This document shows, in pieces, positions 54,301-64,000 of a stretch of 64,000 nucleotides of DNA. Origin of the DNA: Siderastrea siderea (lineage: Eukaryota > Cnidaria > Anthozoa > Scleractinia > Rhizangiidae); assembly GCA_964030785.1 (NCBI GenBank), contig OZ034979.1, positions 36,203,984-36,267,983 on the forward strand, read 5' to 3'. The notes beneath the pieces were generated by a model, which saw only the letters and a list, made by a program, of their open reading frames with translations, made no database searches and was not told the origin of the DNA. The position numbers and the translations under genes are program-made. Numbering within the stretch: the first letter of the stretch is position 1; each line of letters begins with the position of its first letter.

Positions 54301-54646
54301 ACAGGGAAACATTTTGGGAAGTAATTTTTCCATGATGTTTCTTGGTTTGTAGAAGCCTTTAAAGTAGAGAAATATCTTTTGTGAGTAGTATTATTTGTGC
54401 ACATATAACTCATATAGGGGAGTAGCCCCTTTTCTTCTTAGCTTTTATTAGCCTTCCAAATAGTCACATGGATTTCATCTTTCAAAAAAAATACACACAA
54501 ACTAGTACTAATTAATAAATTTTTATGCTATGAAAATCTTTCAGGAGTGTTTTATAGCCAAAGTTCACACAGTTTACCTTCTTAAACCAGACGGATTCTG
54601 GGAGAGTCGCAGAGCATCCTTTGGTAGTTCCAAGTTAATATTTGAG
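45378..54646 (+). CDS. Trio/Kalirin-like RhoGEF, N-terminal SEC14 (CRAL-TRIO) domain, 3'-partial, 5 exons
   Basis: The exons are 45378-45444, 45597-45671, 46061-46175, 51324-51414 and 54545-54646, joining in frame into 150 residues. The protein starts with a short Ser-rich head, then LLHEKIAILYGGRDRRGG, the GPIIIFPARS segment, LLTYLASIPS, LGFSLVLDMRGNTWHGAKPLL and LLKPDGFWESRRASFGSSK. These match the N-terminal SEC14 domain of Trio and Kalirin, multidomain exchange factors for Rac and Rho, and the match to Dbl/MCF2L and SESTD1 is weaker. The first ATG in this frame was chosen as start. The acceptor of exon 2 has three in-frame AG choices. Intron 3 is 5.1 kb and intron 4 is 3.1 kb. No further exon was found up to 64000, so spectrin repeats and GEF domains must lie beyond the window. 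Family confidence is high; orthology to Trio itself is less certain. Confidence 0.82.
46176..49709 (+). other. First part of Trio-like intron 3, AT-rich, no recognised feature
   Basis: A short phrase (GCTTCTCTGAATCTTTTACA) recurs at about 48589 and 48781. No coding signal or clear transposon was seen. Confidence 0.45.
49710..50140 (+). repeat. 106-bp satellite array, part 1 (about four monomers)
   Basis: Diverged monomers share AATAGTCACACTTTAGGATT-type, CATCCACAGA-type and GTACAGCATAATAA-type segments in one orientation. One copy contains a short (TAA)n expansion near 49980-50004. The array is interrupted at 50141 by a transposon and continues at 50837. Confidence 0.88.
50141..50833. mobile_element. 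693-bp non-autonomous PIF/Harbinger-like element, TSD TTA, inside the satellite array
   Basis: The ends GGGACCGTTCATTTTTTATG and CATAAAAAATGAACGGTCCC are inverted repeats. They continue as G-rich and C-rich arms (GGGAGGGCTGGTGGGATTTG against CAAATCCCACCAGCCCCCCC). TTA flanks both ends (50138-50140 and 50834-50836), the PIF/Harbinger pattern. Internal open frames are short and not transposase-like. The satellite sequence resumes directly after it. Confidence 0.87.
50837..51300 (+). repeat. 106-bp satellite array, part 2, ending next to an exon
   Basis: Four to five monomers in the same orientation as 49710-50140 (AGTACTGCTCAGTAGCTTTC, GAATGGTCACACTTTAGGAT). The last monomer fades at about 51298, some 25 bp before the exon at 51324, so it supplies sequence close to the branch-site region. 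Confidence 0.88.
52513..52723 (+). mobile_element. TIR element carrying a single 106-bp satellite monomer (forward)
   Basis: It starts TTAACCCTTTTACTCCCA and ends TCCGGGATTGAAAGTGTTAA, a diverged inverted copy of the start. Inside are GAAAGTACTGCTGAAGAG, TTTCATTTGAATGGTCACAC and AGGATTTCATCCACAGACAC, one full satellite monomer. Length and layout match 10332-10544 in opposite orientation. Confidence 0.8.
53030..53205. repeat. Degenerate (GATT)n / (ATTG)n microsatellite
   Basis: Stretches of GATTGATTGATTG alternate with diverged units such as GGTTAATTGATTA. Confidence 0.85.
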
Positions 54647-54895
54647 GTAAGTAACATTTTGGTTTTCATTTATGTGAGGATCCCTTATAATTTGCCTTCT
54701 TATGTTAAAGGACTTTGGTCATTTAACTCTCATTCTAATTACATGTATGTGCCATCAGGGTTCCCAAGCTTATGATCTGGAGCCCTTCACAACCGACCAG
54801 ATATGGATCAGCAGTTTTCGGAGGGATGAACTGAGCAATTTTTGTCGGTTCAGGGATTAAAATAGACCATTTCCGAGTTGCTTTGTACCTCTTTT

Positions 54896-55002
54896 TCAAA
54901 GCGAGTCTTGGTGCATAGCCTTTCATATGAAAATGAGTTTTCATTCACATGCAGATAAAACTCATTTTCATATGAAAGGCTTTGCATGAGGCCTCGCTTT
55001 GA
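54896..55002. mobile_element. 107-bp palindromic MITE
   Basis: The left arm TCAAAGCGAGTCTTGGTGCA and the right arm TGCATGAGGCCTCGCTTTGA pair, as do CCTTTCATATGAAAATGAGT and ACTCATTTTCATATGAAAGG. The loop is short (CATTCACATGCAGATA). No target duplication was found. Confidence 0.85.
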
Positions 55003-56085
55003 ATTGTGATACTTTTAGGATCAGGGTTGAAAGTAATGGGATGGGTAGCAACAGGTTTCAAGGGATAAACTGCACTCATTTTATGGAATCATGGATCAAA
55101 ATTTCTGGTGTTTTTATGATCAGGGATTGAATTGTAGGTACAAGAAGTGCAATCAGTGGTGGGATGGCAATCAGCAGTATTCTCGGGGATGAATCATGCA
55201 GTTGTGAGGCCTGGAAATTAATTTTTTTTTCCCAGGAGCAATTCTGCTCTTAGGTCCAAAATTTTAGGAGTCTAACAAGGAGCAGAAAATGGATTTATTA
55301 TGGAAATGGGCCAAAAGTTGAAGGAGCAAATTTGCTCCCAAGTTATGTTTTTTTAAGGAGCAAATGTCTGCAAACCAGTCGCAAACTGCACATTTGCGAC
55401 CGTAAGTTTCGAGCCCTGGTTGTTATGGACTCATGGTTAATATTTTGAGACTTATGGATCAGGGATTGGAATTTTAAGTACAAAAAGGGATCAGCGATAG
55501 GATGGTGATTGGCACTTTTGAGGGATCAAAGTGATCTTCCGTGGAACACATTTCTTAATTTTGAAGTGATGAATGGCGTTTCGTGACTCAACAGTAAAAT
55601 AAGCAGCAGGGCGAACTGGCTTGGTTGAGGTCTTTAAATACTACGCTCTTATTTTCTCAAACAACGATTGAGAAATGAAACAATATGGTCTGGCATACAA
55701 GTTCACATCTCGAAATATACAAATGTAGGAAACCAAATGACTGATACACAACTATGCGTCTGTAAGTGCCAATTTTGGTCACAAATGGACTATTTGTGGA
55801 AAATTATTTTGTGATGTAAGTGAAGTTTGAACTTCTGTATACAATTAAGTTAAAAGAGATCATGATCAATCATGTATGACATATTATTTGTTAGTATTTT
55901 GTCATTTCAATAATTATACTGTGTATTTAACTGAAAATACAGTAAAAGTTAATTTGGGATACTTTTTCATGATTCATCGAAGCAACTACAGATAAGGAGA
56001 ACGTGTATATGTGACCATCTAGATATCTAGATTTGTGCACAGGATTTGCAATTTGAAGCATGTATTTACGGACTGCTTAGCAGTA

Positions 56086-56284
56086 GGGGTGGTGAATGGT
56101 CCTTCAAAAACTGCGTGTCTCGCAAAATTTTAGCCAAATTTCAGGGGTCTCGTCGTCTCGAATTTTTCTTTGACGCCTTCTCGCAGTCTCGATTTCTTTT
56201 GCAAGGCTAAAAAGGTCTCGGGCTCGCAGAAAAGATATCAGTCTCGCCGTCTCGCAAAGTCTCGCATTTACCATTCGACACCCC
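56086..56284. mobile_element. 199-bp hAT-like MITE with GTCTCG repeats, 8-bp target duplication
   Basis: The ends GGGGTGGTGAATGGT and ACCATTCGACACCCC are inverted repeats. TAGCAGTA flanks both sides exactly (56078-56085 and 56285-56292). The interior holds eight GTCTCG hexamers in one orientation. An 8-bp duplication fits the hAT superfamily; assignment is an inference. Confidence 0.88.
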
Positions 56285-59200
56285 TAGCAGTACTGTTTCA
56301 TCTGCTTTATAACTCAACTTTATCACTTTAAATGCTACCTGTAATGTGTTTTCCTCTAGTTAATCTTATTTTCTTTTCCTCCCTGTGGTATTTTTAGTTA
56401 TTTATGATGCCCTACATATCTGCTAAATCCACACATTTTTAAGCTCTGTACCTTCCCTCCATGTGTGCACATGTTAGGTAGTTCTCAATAACCTCCCAGG
56501 TCAAGCTGTATAAAACAGAGATTTCATATTACTTGACAAAGAATACCTGATCATTTGTTCTGTACCTCTGATTTGTCAACCCCTAGCCTTGGCAATTGAG
56601 GCTCCACAAGGCCTTTTCAATTAGCATGTCTGAGTTGCTGATGATATATAACAATGCTGCACACATTGTCCAACTGAAATTTGACCCTTCTTCAAAGATA
56701 AATGTTAGCCTATTGTCCTTGTACAGGGGAGTTCAAACTGTCTGGGATTAAAAATTTCTGTCACATCATTGTTTTGACTTTGAACCCTTTTTGCAAACTA
56801 CTTTTATGGGATTATAACACTATTGCATTTTGGTTTGCCAAGAGAGTGTGCCAGTTTTCAAGTTTCATATTTTCCGGTAATTCTCAGATAATTTCATTTG
56901 TGCTTTGATAGGTATTGCATGACATTTTCCAAATTTTTGTGGTAGCAGCATCCTATTGAAGTGTTGAGGCTATCATGTTCAGCTTGAGCAGCTCATGCTT
57001 ACGCTTTTCTCTGATCCCCATAAGCATTGTCTGGGCTTAATCCTTTCCGATAAACTAAACAAAAAAGATCGGACTCTATTTGCCCCATTGTGTAACCCAA
57101 CTGAAGCGGGGTTATGGTGGAAAATGTGCTTTTTGTGTATGAGGTCAGCTTAACAGTTAGAGATTTCCATTGCTTATGATAAGGTCAGTCAAGTGTATGT
57201 TAATGCTTGCATATAATGGTTTGTTTGCCCACTTGTATTAGATTTTATGTCAGCAGTATCATTTTGAATGTGGTGCTTTGAGCAAACAAACATAACTTTA
57301 TACTTATTTACCATTTCAATATTTTATTCAACATCATTATAGTATAATTGTACATTGATTTGCAGACTTATACAAAATGTGTACAAATGTACTGGCAATA
57401 CTAACAGTACAATCATTTTATTTTGAAGAGGTTATTAATTGAAAGAACCCTAGAATTGAAATTATGTTTTTGGTATATTTAACCTGAATGCCAAAATAAT
57501 TTTTTCTTGGCCATGTGGAGATCTTTCTATTCATTCATTGTCATGTACTAGCTCACAAAGGTTAATGTTTAACTTTTTGTTCTGTCGTTGGTTGTTGTGA
57601 TCGTCAAACAGTACACAAAATATGTTTTTTTTGTGATTTATTTTTGTAACAGACATTGCCTTGCAGCTGCAAGATGTACATGAAAATTATTTGAATGTAC
57701 ATTTTTGCTCTGTTTGACATAGTTGCCCTTTATTTGTTTTTAGAGTATTTATGGTTGTTTTTGTTTATGTTAAGTTGCACAATCATGATACTTAAGAACA
57801 AAACTGTTAAATTTACCAAAGGAAAGAGTTGACTTTTTCAAATTGTTATTTATATAGCAGTATACTCTACAATGTTACAATGTATTTAAATTTCACTCTT
57901 TTTGTGTGGTCAGTTTTTGAACTCACATAATCCAGTGCAATTAGATTTGTTTTAAACTCATGTCATTTTCAAATGGTTTGTTATTGAGTGTAGGCCTGCT
58001 GGGTGTTTGTTGTAATTAATTTATGATCTCATTCCGTAACTTGCACACTGTTATTTTTGTTTTCTGAACTAAGATTGATCTGGAGATCAATGTAATTAAA
58101 ATGCTGTGAAAAATGTAAGGGGTGCCTTTGGTGGCATTTTCAGACTGGACATTAAAATTCATCCTGTCAATTTTCTCCACTAGTTTTCGGCCACAAATAA
58201 GCTCACAGCTGTTTTAACTTGTGAGTAGCCAGTTCTTACATATTGCCTCTTCGTCCCTGATAGTTCATAGTGTGTGTTTTAGTGCCTTCTGACCAGAAGT
58301 CTGTGAAATCTGTGGTGAGACTGATTTTGTTATTTCAAGTTTTAAATACGTGATCAATATTTTAATTACAATTCTCCGTGTTCACTGTAGGCAAAAAGTC
58401 AAACTACTCAGACACTAATTTTCTGCTCTAGCAATCCCTGTGTTTACTAATTTTTAAAATGTGTTAACATTACTGCATGAACAGTATTTTTGCTGAGATT
58501 TTTTGTGAGCTGTAATAGAAGTAAGAATCTTGACATACCTTTTTCAATGAACTGCATAATGAATTGAAGAGGTTTCCTTTATCAGTAGAACAGCTGTTTA
58601 TAAAGTGGTCTTTACTGTATTTTTATACTACAAGTAGACAGCTTCATGACAATTGCCTACAGGGCAAAATAATTTTTTTTATGAGTGAAGTGATTTAAAA
58701 ACACATGTCACGTTTGGTTCTTTATGGATCATTTCATTGCTTGAAAGCATTATGATCTATTGTCATATCCTGCCATTTATGAACCACAACAATAGGAAGT
58801 CAACCCACATGATGCTTGTGGCTGTATGCAGATGAGGTTTATAGACAGGAAACTGCATTATCAATCCTACCACTGTCACAGACCATTTTGAATTTACTTT
58901 GTTTGGAATTAATTATGTTGTGATCCAAAAAATACTGTTGATGAAATCACCCAGTTCTAGGATTTATTCTAACTTCTTCTCAGTATTTGAAAAGTTGTGT
59001 TGAAATCACTTCATTTGTAAGGTAAATGATTTTTACTATTTTCACTTGTAAGCAGTTGCTAGCAAACTTTAGTTGATAATAATTTATGATTTTCAGCTAG
59101 AAACAGCTAGTGTACATTTGTATGTTATTCATCCATGAATTCTGTTTGATATAATCATTCAAACTTTCTGAGTGTATTTTTATCATTTTTACTTTGTAAT

Positions 59201-62000
59201 CCTTTTTCTTTGTCATCTGTAGATGGATTCACATTGATTTTTTCTCTGATTTTGCCTCCATAATTTTGAAAATCTACACTCAATTTGACCTCTTCTAGTT
59301 GCTTTCTTTTTAATCCACATGTCTTGTGTTGTCAATATTTGACTGTGTTTGTTTATAATAACTATGTTGTACTGTTTACCCCATACGTGTCTGTATGCTT
59401 TTACCGGTAAAATGCTTTTAGTACTGCAAAGCCTACATGTATGTGGTTTTAGATTCAAATCATTCTGCAGTTTGTTGTAATAGGGTTTTCTCAGTGAGTT
59501 TCCATGGTCATGGTGATACCTTTTACTGTGCCAGTAAACAGCTAAAAGGCCTAAATTTATTTAATTTATAGATTTGGGCTAGTGTATGACGTTGTCCCCT
59601 CAGGCATTGTTTAATGAACTACAAGATGTGGTCTCTTCCCACCTCATTTGCCTCAAAATGCTCAAATATTTGCTGTTTCAAGTGGAGGTCATAATTAATT
59701 CGGAGTTCTGTGTTCTGTTTTATTTTGTCAAAATTTTTTAAAGATATTTGTAGTCTACAACCTGCACCATGGGCTTTCTAGATATTGAGACATTCAATCA
59801 TTTTACTTGCTTTTGTGAATTGTGTTTTGATTATTTTATGAAGTCATGTTTACTTGTGACAGCATAAGTAATTTTTTAGTCACATTGTATGCACTTGCCA
59901 AATGAATAAAGATTTAGCTATACAGGGTAAAATTTTAATTATGCGGACAGCAGGTACAATGCACATCGCTGCCTAAAGACTCTCACACTGGTGTTTTGTG
60001 TACATTGCATACACATTATCAGTCAATTGTAACCAACAAATCTGTTCACAAGGCACCAACGTGGAGTGAGTCGATTAGAAGGCTTGTGTACCTTTGTATC
60101 TTAACCCACAACCTGTCGGGGACACTTGTGTGTTCAAAACTGATATTAGAAAACCACTGAAATTTTTTGCTTGTAGTTATATAATAGTGCCTTGTTTCGC
60201 TAGATGGGCAAAAAGTTACAAAATCTAAATTTTGCAGGTGAATTTTGTTCCCATTTATTAAGTCTTGGTAACAAATCTTGCGTAGATTACAGTTATTGGT
60301 TTTCCTTTGTTTTTTGGAGTATGATTTTTATCTATTCGATCATTTAGGGTATGGAGCTTCTTTTGGTACAACTTCAGCCTCATAATTAAAATATATTGTA
60401 ACGTTTTTGAATTTTAAATGCAAACCAGAATAGTGGCCATTATTTCTTTTGCTAATCAGTTTTACTTGTGCATCCAAAGTGAAAATTTGGAACAGATTTT
60501 GACTCTCTGCACCTGTAGGTAATTTTTAATAGCTTATTTGAGATAAAAATGTTCAGTGATCAAAATAGCAACTTTCGAATTTTGTTGTTTGCTTTTTACA
60601 GTATTTTGTAACTTAAAGTTGGAAGCTTTAACTTTTTCAAAGGGCTCATACCATATTTGTTTTCTGAGAGGCCTGTCCATTTCTCTGACAGTTTGTTTTT
60701 TAATTATTCTATTGTTCTAGAAAGCCATGTGCTCTTAGGTCTTATCAAAGTAACCCTTGCTTATTATGTCTGTAGCTAAATGACAGATTGGAATCTGAAT
60801 TCTCATTTTTGTCTTAAAGGAGTGTAATGGAGAATTTAGAAGATGATATTTTTCAGCATGATCAGGCTTAGGTCATTGTGTGAAGTAAATTATTATCAAC
60901 ACTTAGGACTGTTTTGTGGGTAATCCTATGCAACTGGAGCATTTTCTGTGAGAGGTAAATTTGAAATAATATGTTGTTCATAGTTCAAATGTAACAACGT
61001 TAGCAGGGGGTGCTTGCGGTGATAATATTTCTGTTGAATTTTGCCTTGTATTTACACTTTCTTGAATTAATTTAAACTCTAATTTATTTTACCTTTTGCC
61101 TCCAAGAACCATGAGATATCGGTTTGATTTTTTGGTCTATGGATGAAATCCCACAATGAGACCACTTAATAAATAAAAGCTATTGAGCAGTACTTTCCTT
61201 GTGTCCTCCTGTAGACAGAAATTTCATTGATCCAAAGTGGAAATTGTAGAAGATTTAGACAAAATGTAATTTGGCACTGTTAGTGGTTACAAAGTTTAAA
61301 ACCAATTTTGAAACACCTGTCTGTACTTTGAATTTTCACGCGATACATTTGTGAGCACATGTATTCTGTTTCTTGATCTTTTGTTTGAAATTACATAAAT
61401 TATTAGACAAGTGTAATGTACCTTTAGGCTACTGCTAAAAGTAATGAGGGTCAGTTGCAGAAAAATATTACAACATTGATGGGTAATTTTTTAATTAAAA
61501 ATAATGAGTGATTTTTATCGTTCTGTAGATTAACGCTGTATGAGGCTTATAGCTTAGGTTATTGTTTTGACTTGGTTGATTTTAAATATTAAAAAAATTG
61601 ATTGCTCAGCATGGGTTCTGAAGGCTGCTTACAATAAAATAATAGATTAATGGAGGACTTTCACTGTTTCTTTTAACTTGTGTGCATCACATTAAAATCA
61701 AGCGAACGCAGTTTACAGGTGATAAAGTAAATGAACAGAGGTCACAGTGGATTAAGGACACACAATTCATTCAGGGTTAGCATTACTTAATCTTGTTGAA
61801 ATCTTTCTCGTGAAAAGTAAGTTTTTGGGTTATACTGGTGAAAGTTCCTCGGTCAGTTCTTGTCTATTTATCTTTCCTTGCATTGCTGTTCGAAACACCT
61901 TATATTTAATGATATGCATTAAGTGTACTTGTTGGGAGTTTGCTTGGTTTGGTTTAAGGCCTTGCTTTTTTCTTTTTGAGAATAAATGTTATGAAGTAAT

Positions 62001-62180
62001 CATATATGTGAACTGCAGATGAAATAATGAAATGATGATGAGCATTGGATTTAAAGGATAACAAAGAACAACCTGAAAAAAATTTTAATTTAGGCTTGAA
62101 GGGGGTTCAAACCCATGACCTCTGTGATATACCCGTGCAGTGCTCTAACCAGTTGAGCTATCAAGCCAATGGGTAGCTGG
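62001..62180 (-). repeat. tRNA-derived SINE, copy 3 (antisense)
   Basis: The minus strand reads GGCTTGATAGCTCAACTGGT, then an anticodon-arm-like segment and GGGTTTGAACCCCCTTCAAG. It is followed by a body ending near TCATATATGTGAACTGC, the same tail motif as copy 2. It is more diverged than the copies at 15697 and 24118. Confidence 0.75.
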
Positions 62181-62314
62181 TAATTCAAGAATGTGTTATT
62201 ATTATTTTTTTTAGTTCCTCACACTTTTTTCATATCAGTGGAATTTCCTTTAACTTTTACCACCCAGGAGCACCAAAATACAAATTTGACACCTCTTCTA
62301 AAATTTCAGTTATA

Positions 62315-62925
62315 AGCACCACAGGTCTGTGGCATTCATTTGAATTGTAACAATTTAGCATTTCATCCTCAGGCTCAAATGTTAGAACCACCTTATACAG
62401 CATAATAAACTGAACCACAATAAAGTACTGCTCAGTAGCTTTCATTTGAATAGTCACACTTAAGGATTTCATCCACAGACTCAAAAGTTAGAACCACCTT
62501 GTACAGCATAATAAATAGCACCACAGGAAAGTACTGCTCAGTAGCTTTCATTTGAATGGTCACACTTTAGGATTTCATCCACAGACTCAAAAGTTAGAAC
62601 CACCTTGTACAGCATAATAAACAGCACCACAGGAAAGTACTGCTCAGTAGCTTTCATTTGAATGGTCACACTTTAGGATTTCATCCACAGACTCAAAAGT
62701 TGGAACCACCTTGTACAACATTATAAACAGCACCACAGGAAAGTACTGCTCAATAGCTTTCAGTTGAATGGTCACACTTTAGGATTTCATCCACAGACTC
62801 AAAAGTTAGAACCACCTTGTACAGCATAATAAACAGCACCACAGGAAGGTTCCACTCAGTGGCTCCTATTTAAACAGTTGCACGTTAGGATTTCGTCCAC
62901 AGATTTAAATCAGAGCACATTTTCT
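62315..62925 (+). repeat. 106-bp satellite array (five to six monomers)
   Basis: Head-to-tail monomers with an exact spacing of 106 bp between the AGCTTTCATTTGAATGGTCA segments (for example 62541, 62647, 62753). The inner monomers differ by only a few bases, while the first and last are clearly diverged. This pattern is typical of homogenisation within a tandem array. Confidence 0.95.
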
Positions 62926-63071
62926 GTTTCAAGGTTTCACTCTGGGAGGTAGGAAAAAATGACAATAACAGTTATGTTGGCTAAATATTGACAACCGAGG
63001 TGCTAAAACTGACTGCTGCGATTAATTTTGAATTGACAGACAAGCAGAATTTTTTATTTGCATCACTAATA

Positions 63072-63260
63072 TGTCCTGTGTGTTTTTACTGTGTGCAGTG
63101 GATGTGAAAAATTATGATATTCTTGTGTGTCATTCTTTTAAGGGTTTACTACCTGCGTTAGTCTGTCCTGTGTGTTTTTACTGTGTGCAGTTGAGATGAA
63201 AACTTATGATATTGTTCTGTCATTTTTTTCAGGGTTTATTACCTGCATTAGCAGACATTT
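63072..63260 (+). repeat. Tandem duplication, ~92-bp unit, two copies
   Basis: GTCCTGTGTGTTTTTACTGT at 63072 recurs at 63164, and AGGGTTTACTACCTGCGTTA recurs as AGGGTTTATTACCTGCATTA. Two similar units lie side by side. Confidence 0.8.
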
Positions 63261-63865
63261 TCTGTTCTTTTATGAATCTCAATTTAATTGGCTTGTGATC
63301 ATCCTAAGAAATCAAATTGATTGTTTGAATTTCTTTTGTGAATATTGCCTCAAATAAATTTCACTTCCAACTGCCACATTTTTTAATCAAATGTAACAAG
63401 TAGACTTCACGTAATTCATCTTATTTAGGATAGTGAGTGCAGCTATGCTGCTGTGATTATCCACTTAGGAAATTCAGGTTCATGCACCTGTTGTTCAATT
63501 CATTACCAGTTTTTTGTATTTGTTTTTAAATTTCATTTTAGGCCTGTACTGTACATGAACATGTATATGTATTTGCCCTTGTTTAAAATTTCATTGCAGT
63601 TGTGTTTATAAGCCATTTCAGTTTTTGATATTAAAAACAAATATCTTGTGAGTAGTTTGTTTACTATCTCACCATATTTCTTTCTGTATACTCAGACAGT
63701 TTTTGCTTTCATCGTTCCTTAATAAATAAAATTATAATATGTTTACTTTGCTTATTTTCCTTTGCTGGCTGTTTTATAAACGAAGTATTATTTAAAGCGC
63801 TGTGAAAAATATTATTTTTGAAGCAGCGTCTAATTCTTTGGTTATGACGTTACTCTTATAAGTGA

Positions 63866-63925
63866 TAATAATGATGACGGTGATGCATGTAATAATGTTG
63901 ATAGTGATGATGCTGTTGATGGTGC
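63866..63925 (+). repeat. Imperfect (GAT/AAT)n microsatellite
   Basis: Degenerate GATAATAATGATGACGGTGA-type trinucleotide repeats near the window end. Confidence 0.7.
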
Positions 63926-64000
63926 TCCTCTAAAATTTATTAGAACGTACAGCCACACTTTTTATTTTTGTCATTTTTTCCTTATTGACACATGTGACAA

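Larger units (their letters stand above)
51415..54544 (+). other. Trio-like intron 4
   Basis: Contains the TIR element at 52513-52723 and a degenerate ATTG/GATT tetranucleotide repeat at about 53030-53205. No coding signal was recognised. Confidence 0.5.
54647..64000 (+). other. Trio-like intron 5 (continues past the window) or distal non-coding DNA
   Basis: No exon of the expected continuation of the SEC14 domain was found in 9.3 kb. About 57000-61600 is AT-rich with no repeat or coding signal that I could recognise. Repeats are listed separately. Confidence 0.5.

Noticed and set aside
55000..55520. Tandem-repeat array built on GGATCAGGGATTG-like phrases
   Set aside because: Similar phrases recur, but I could not establish a period or boundaries by eye.
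62315..62925. CRISPR-like array
   Set aside because: The units are directly adjacent 106-bp monomers without unique spacers, in a eukaryotic intron.

Overview
This is eukaryotic nuclear DNA, most likely from an anthozoan cnidarian such as a stony coral. The evidence is many short phase-consistent exons with GT-AG introns, AT-rich non-coding DNA, and dense short inverted-repeat transposons, tRNA-derived SINE-like repeats and a 106-bp satellite. The organism assignment is an inference from gene content and repeat style; no database was searched.

Region 1 (1-28985, + strand) is almost entirely one gene, a mitochondrial-type carbamoyl phosphate synthetase (CPS I/III family). I resolved 40 exons by translating across GT-AG junctions. 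They join without a frameshift or internal stop into 1407 codons plus the stop at 28667-28669. About 93 N-terminal residues, including any transit peptide, lie upstream of the window. Domain order is glutaminase small domain, class I glutaminase, CPS half 1, linker/oligomerisation domain, CPS half 2 and allosteric domain. The glutaminase keeps its catalytic Cys, which is Ser in human CPS1, so this looks like a glutamine-using CPS III. The N-acetylglutamate-binding residues known from human CPS1 are also present. No dihydroorotase or aspartate transcarbamylase part follows, so it is not CAD. A polyadenylation signal lies at 28961.

Region 2 (about 28990-45250) is intergenic. I see no convincing gene, but there are several foldback elements, including one of 395 bp (29848-30242) and a nearly perfect 124-bp palindrome (40803-40926), one SINE-like remnant and scattered degenerate copies of the 106-bp repeat.

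Region 3 (about 45270-64000, + strand) is the 5' end of a second gene. Five exons (45378-54646) encode 150 residues of a SEC14/CRAL-TRIO domain closest to the N terminus of Trio/Kalirin RhoGEFs. The rest lies beyond the window. Its introns hold two arrays of the 106-bp repeat. One is split by a transposon with TTA target duplications and runs to within about 25 bp of an exon.

The most interesting non-genic signals are hammerhead-ribozyme-like cores at 17705-17734 (+) and 26441-26471 (-), a set of foldback elements with 9-bp target duplications (7842, 14229, 15031), and the 106-bp monomer found both as tandem arrays and singly inside a terminal-inverted-repeat element (10332-10544 and 52513-52723).
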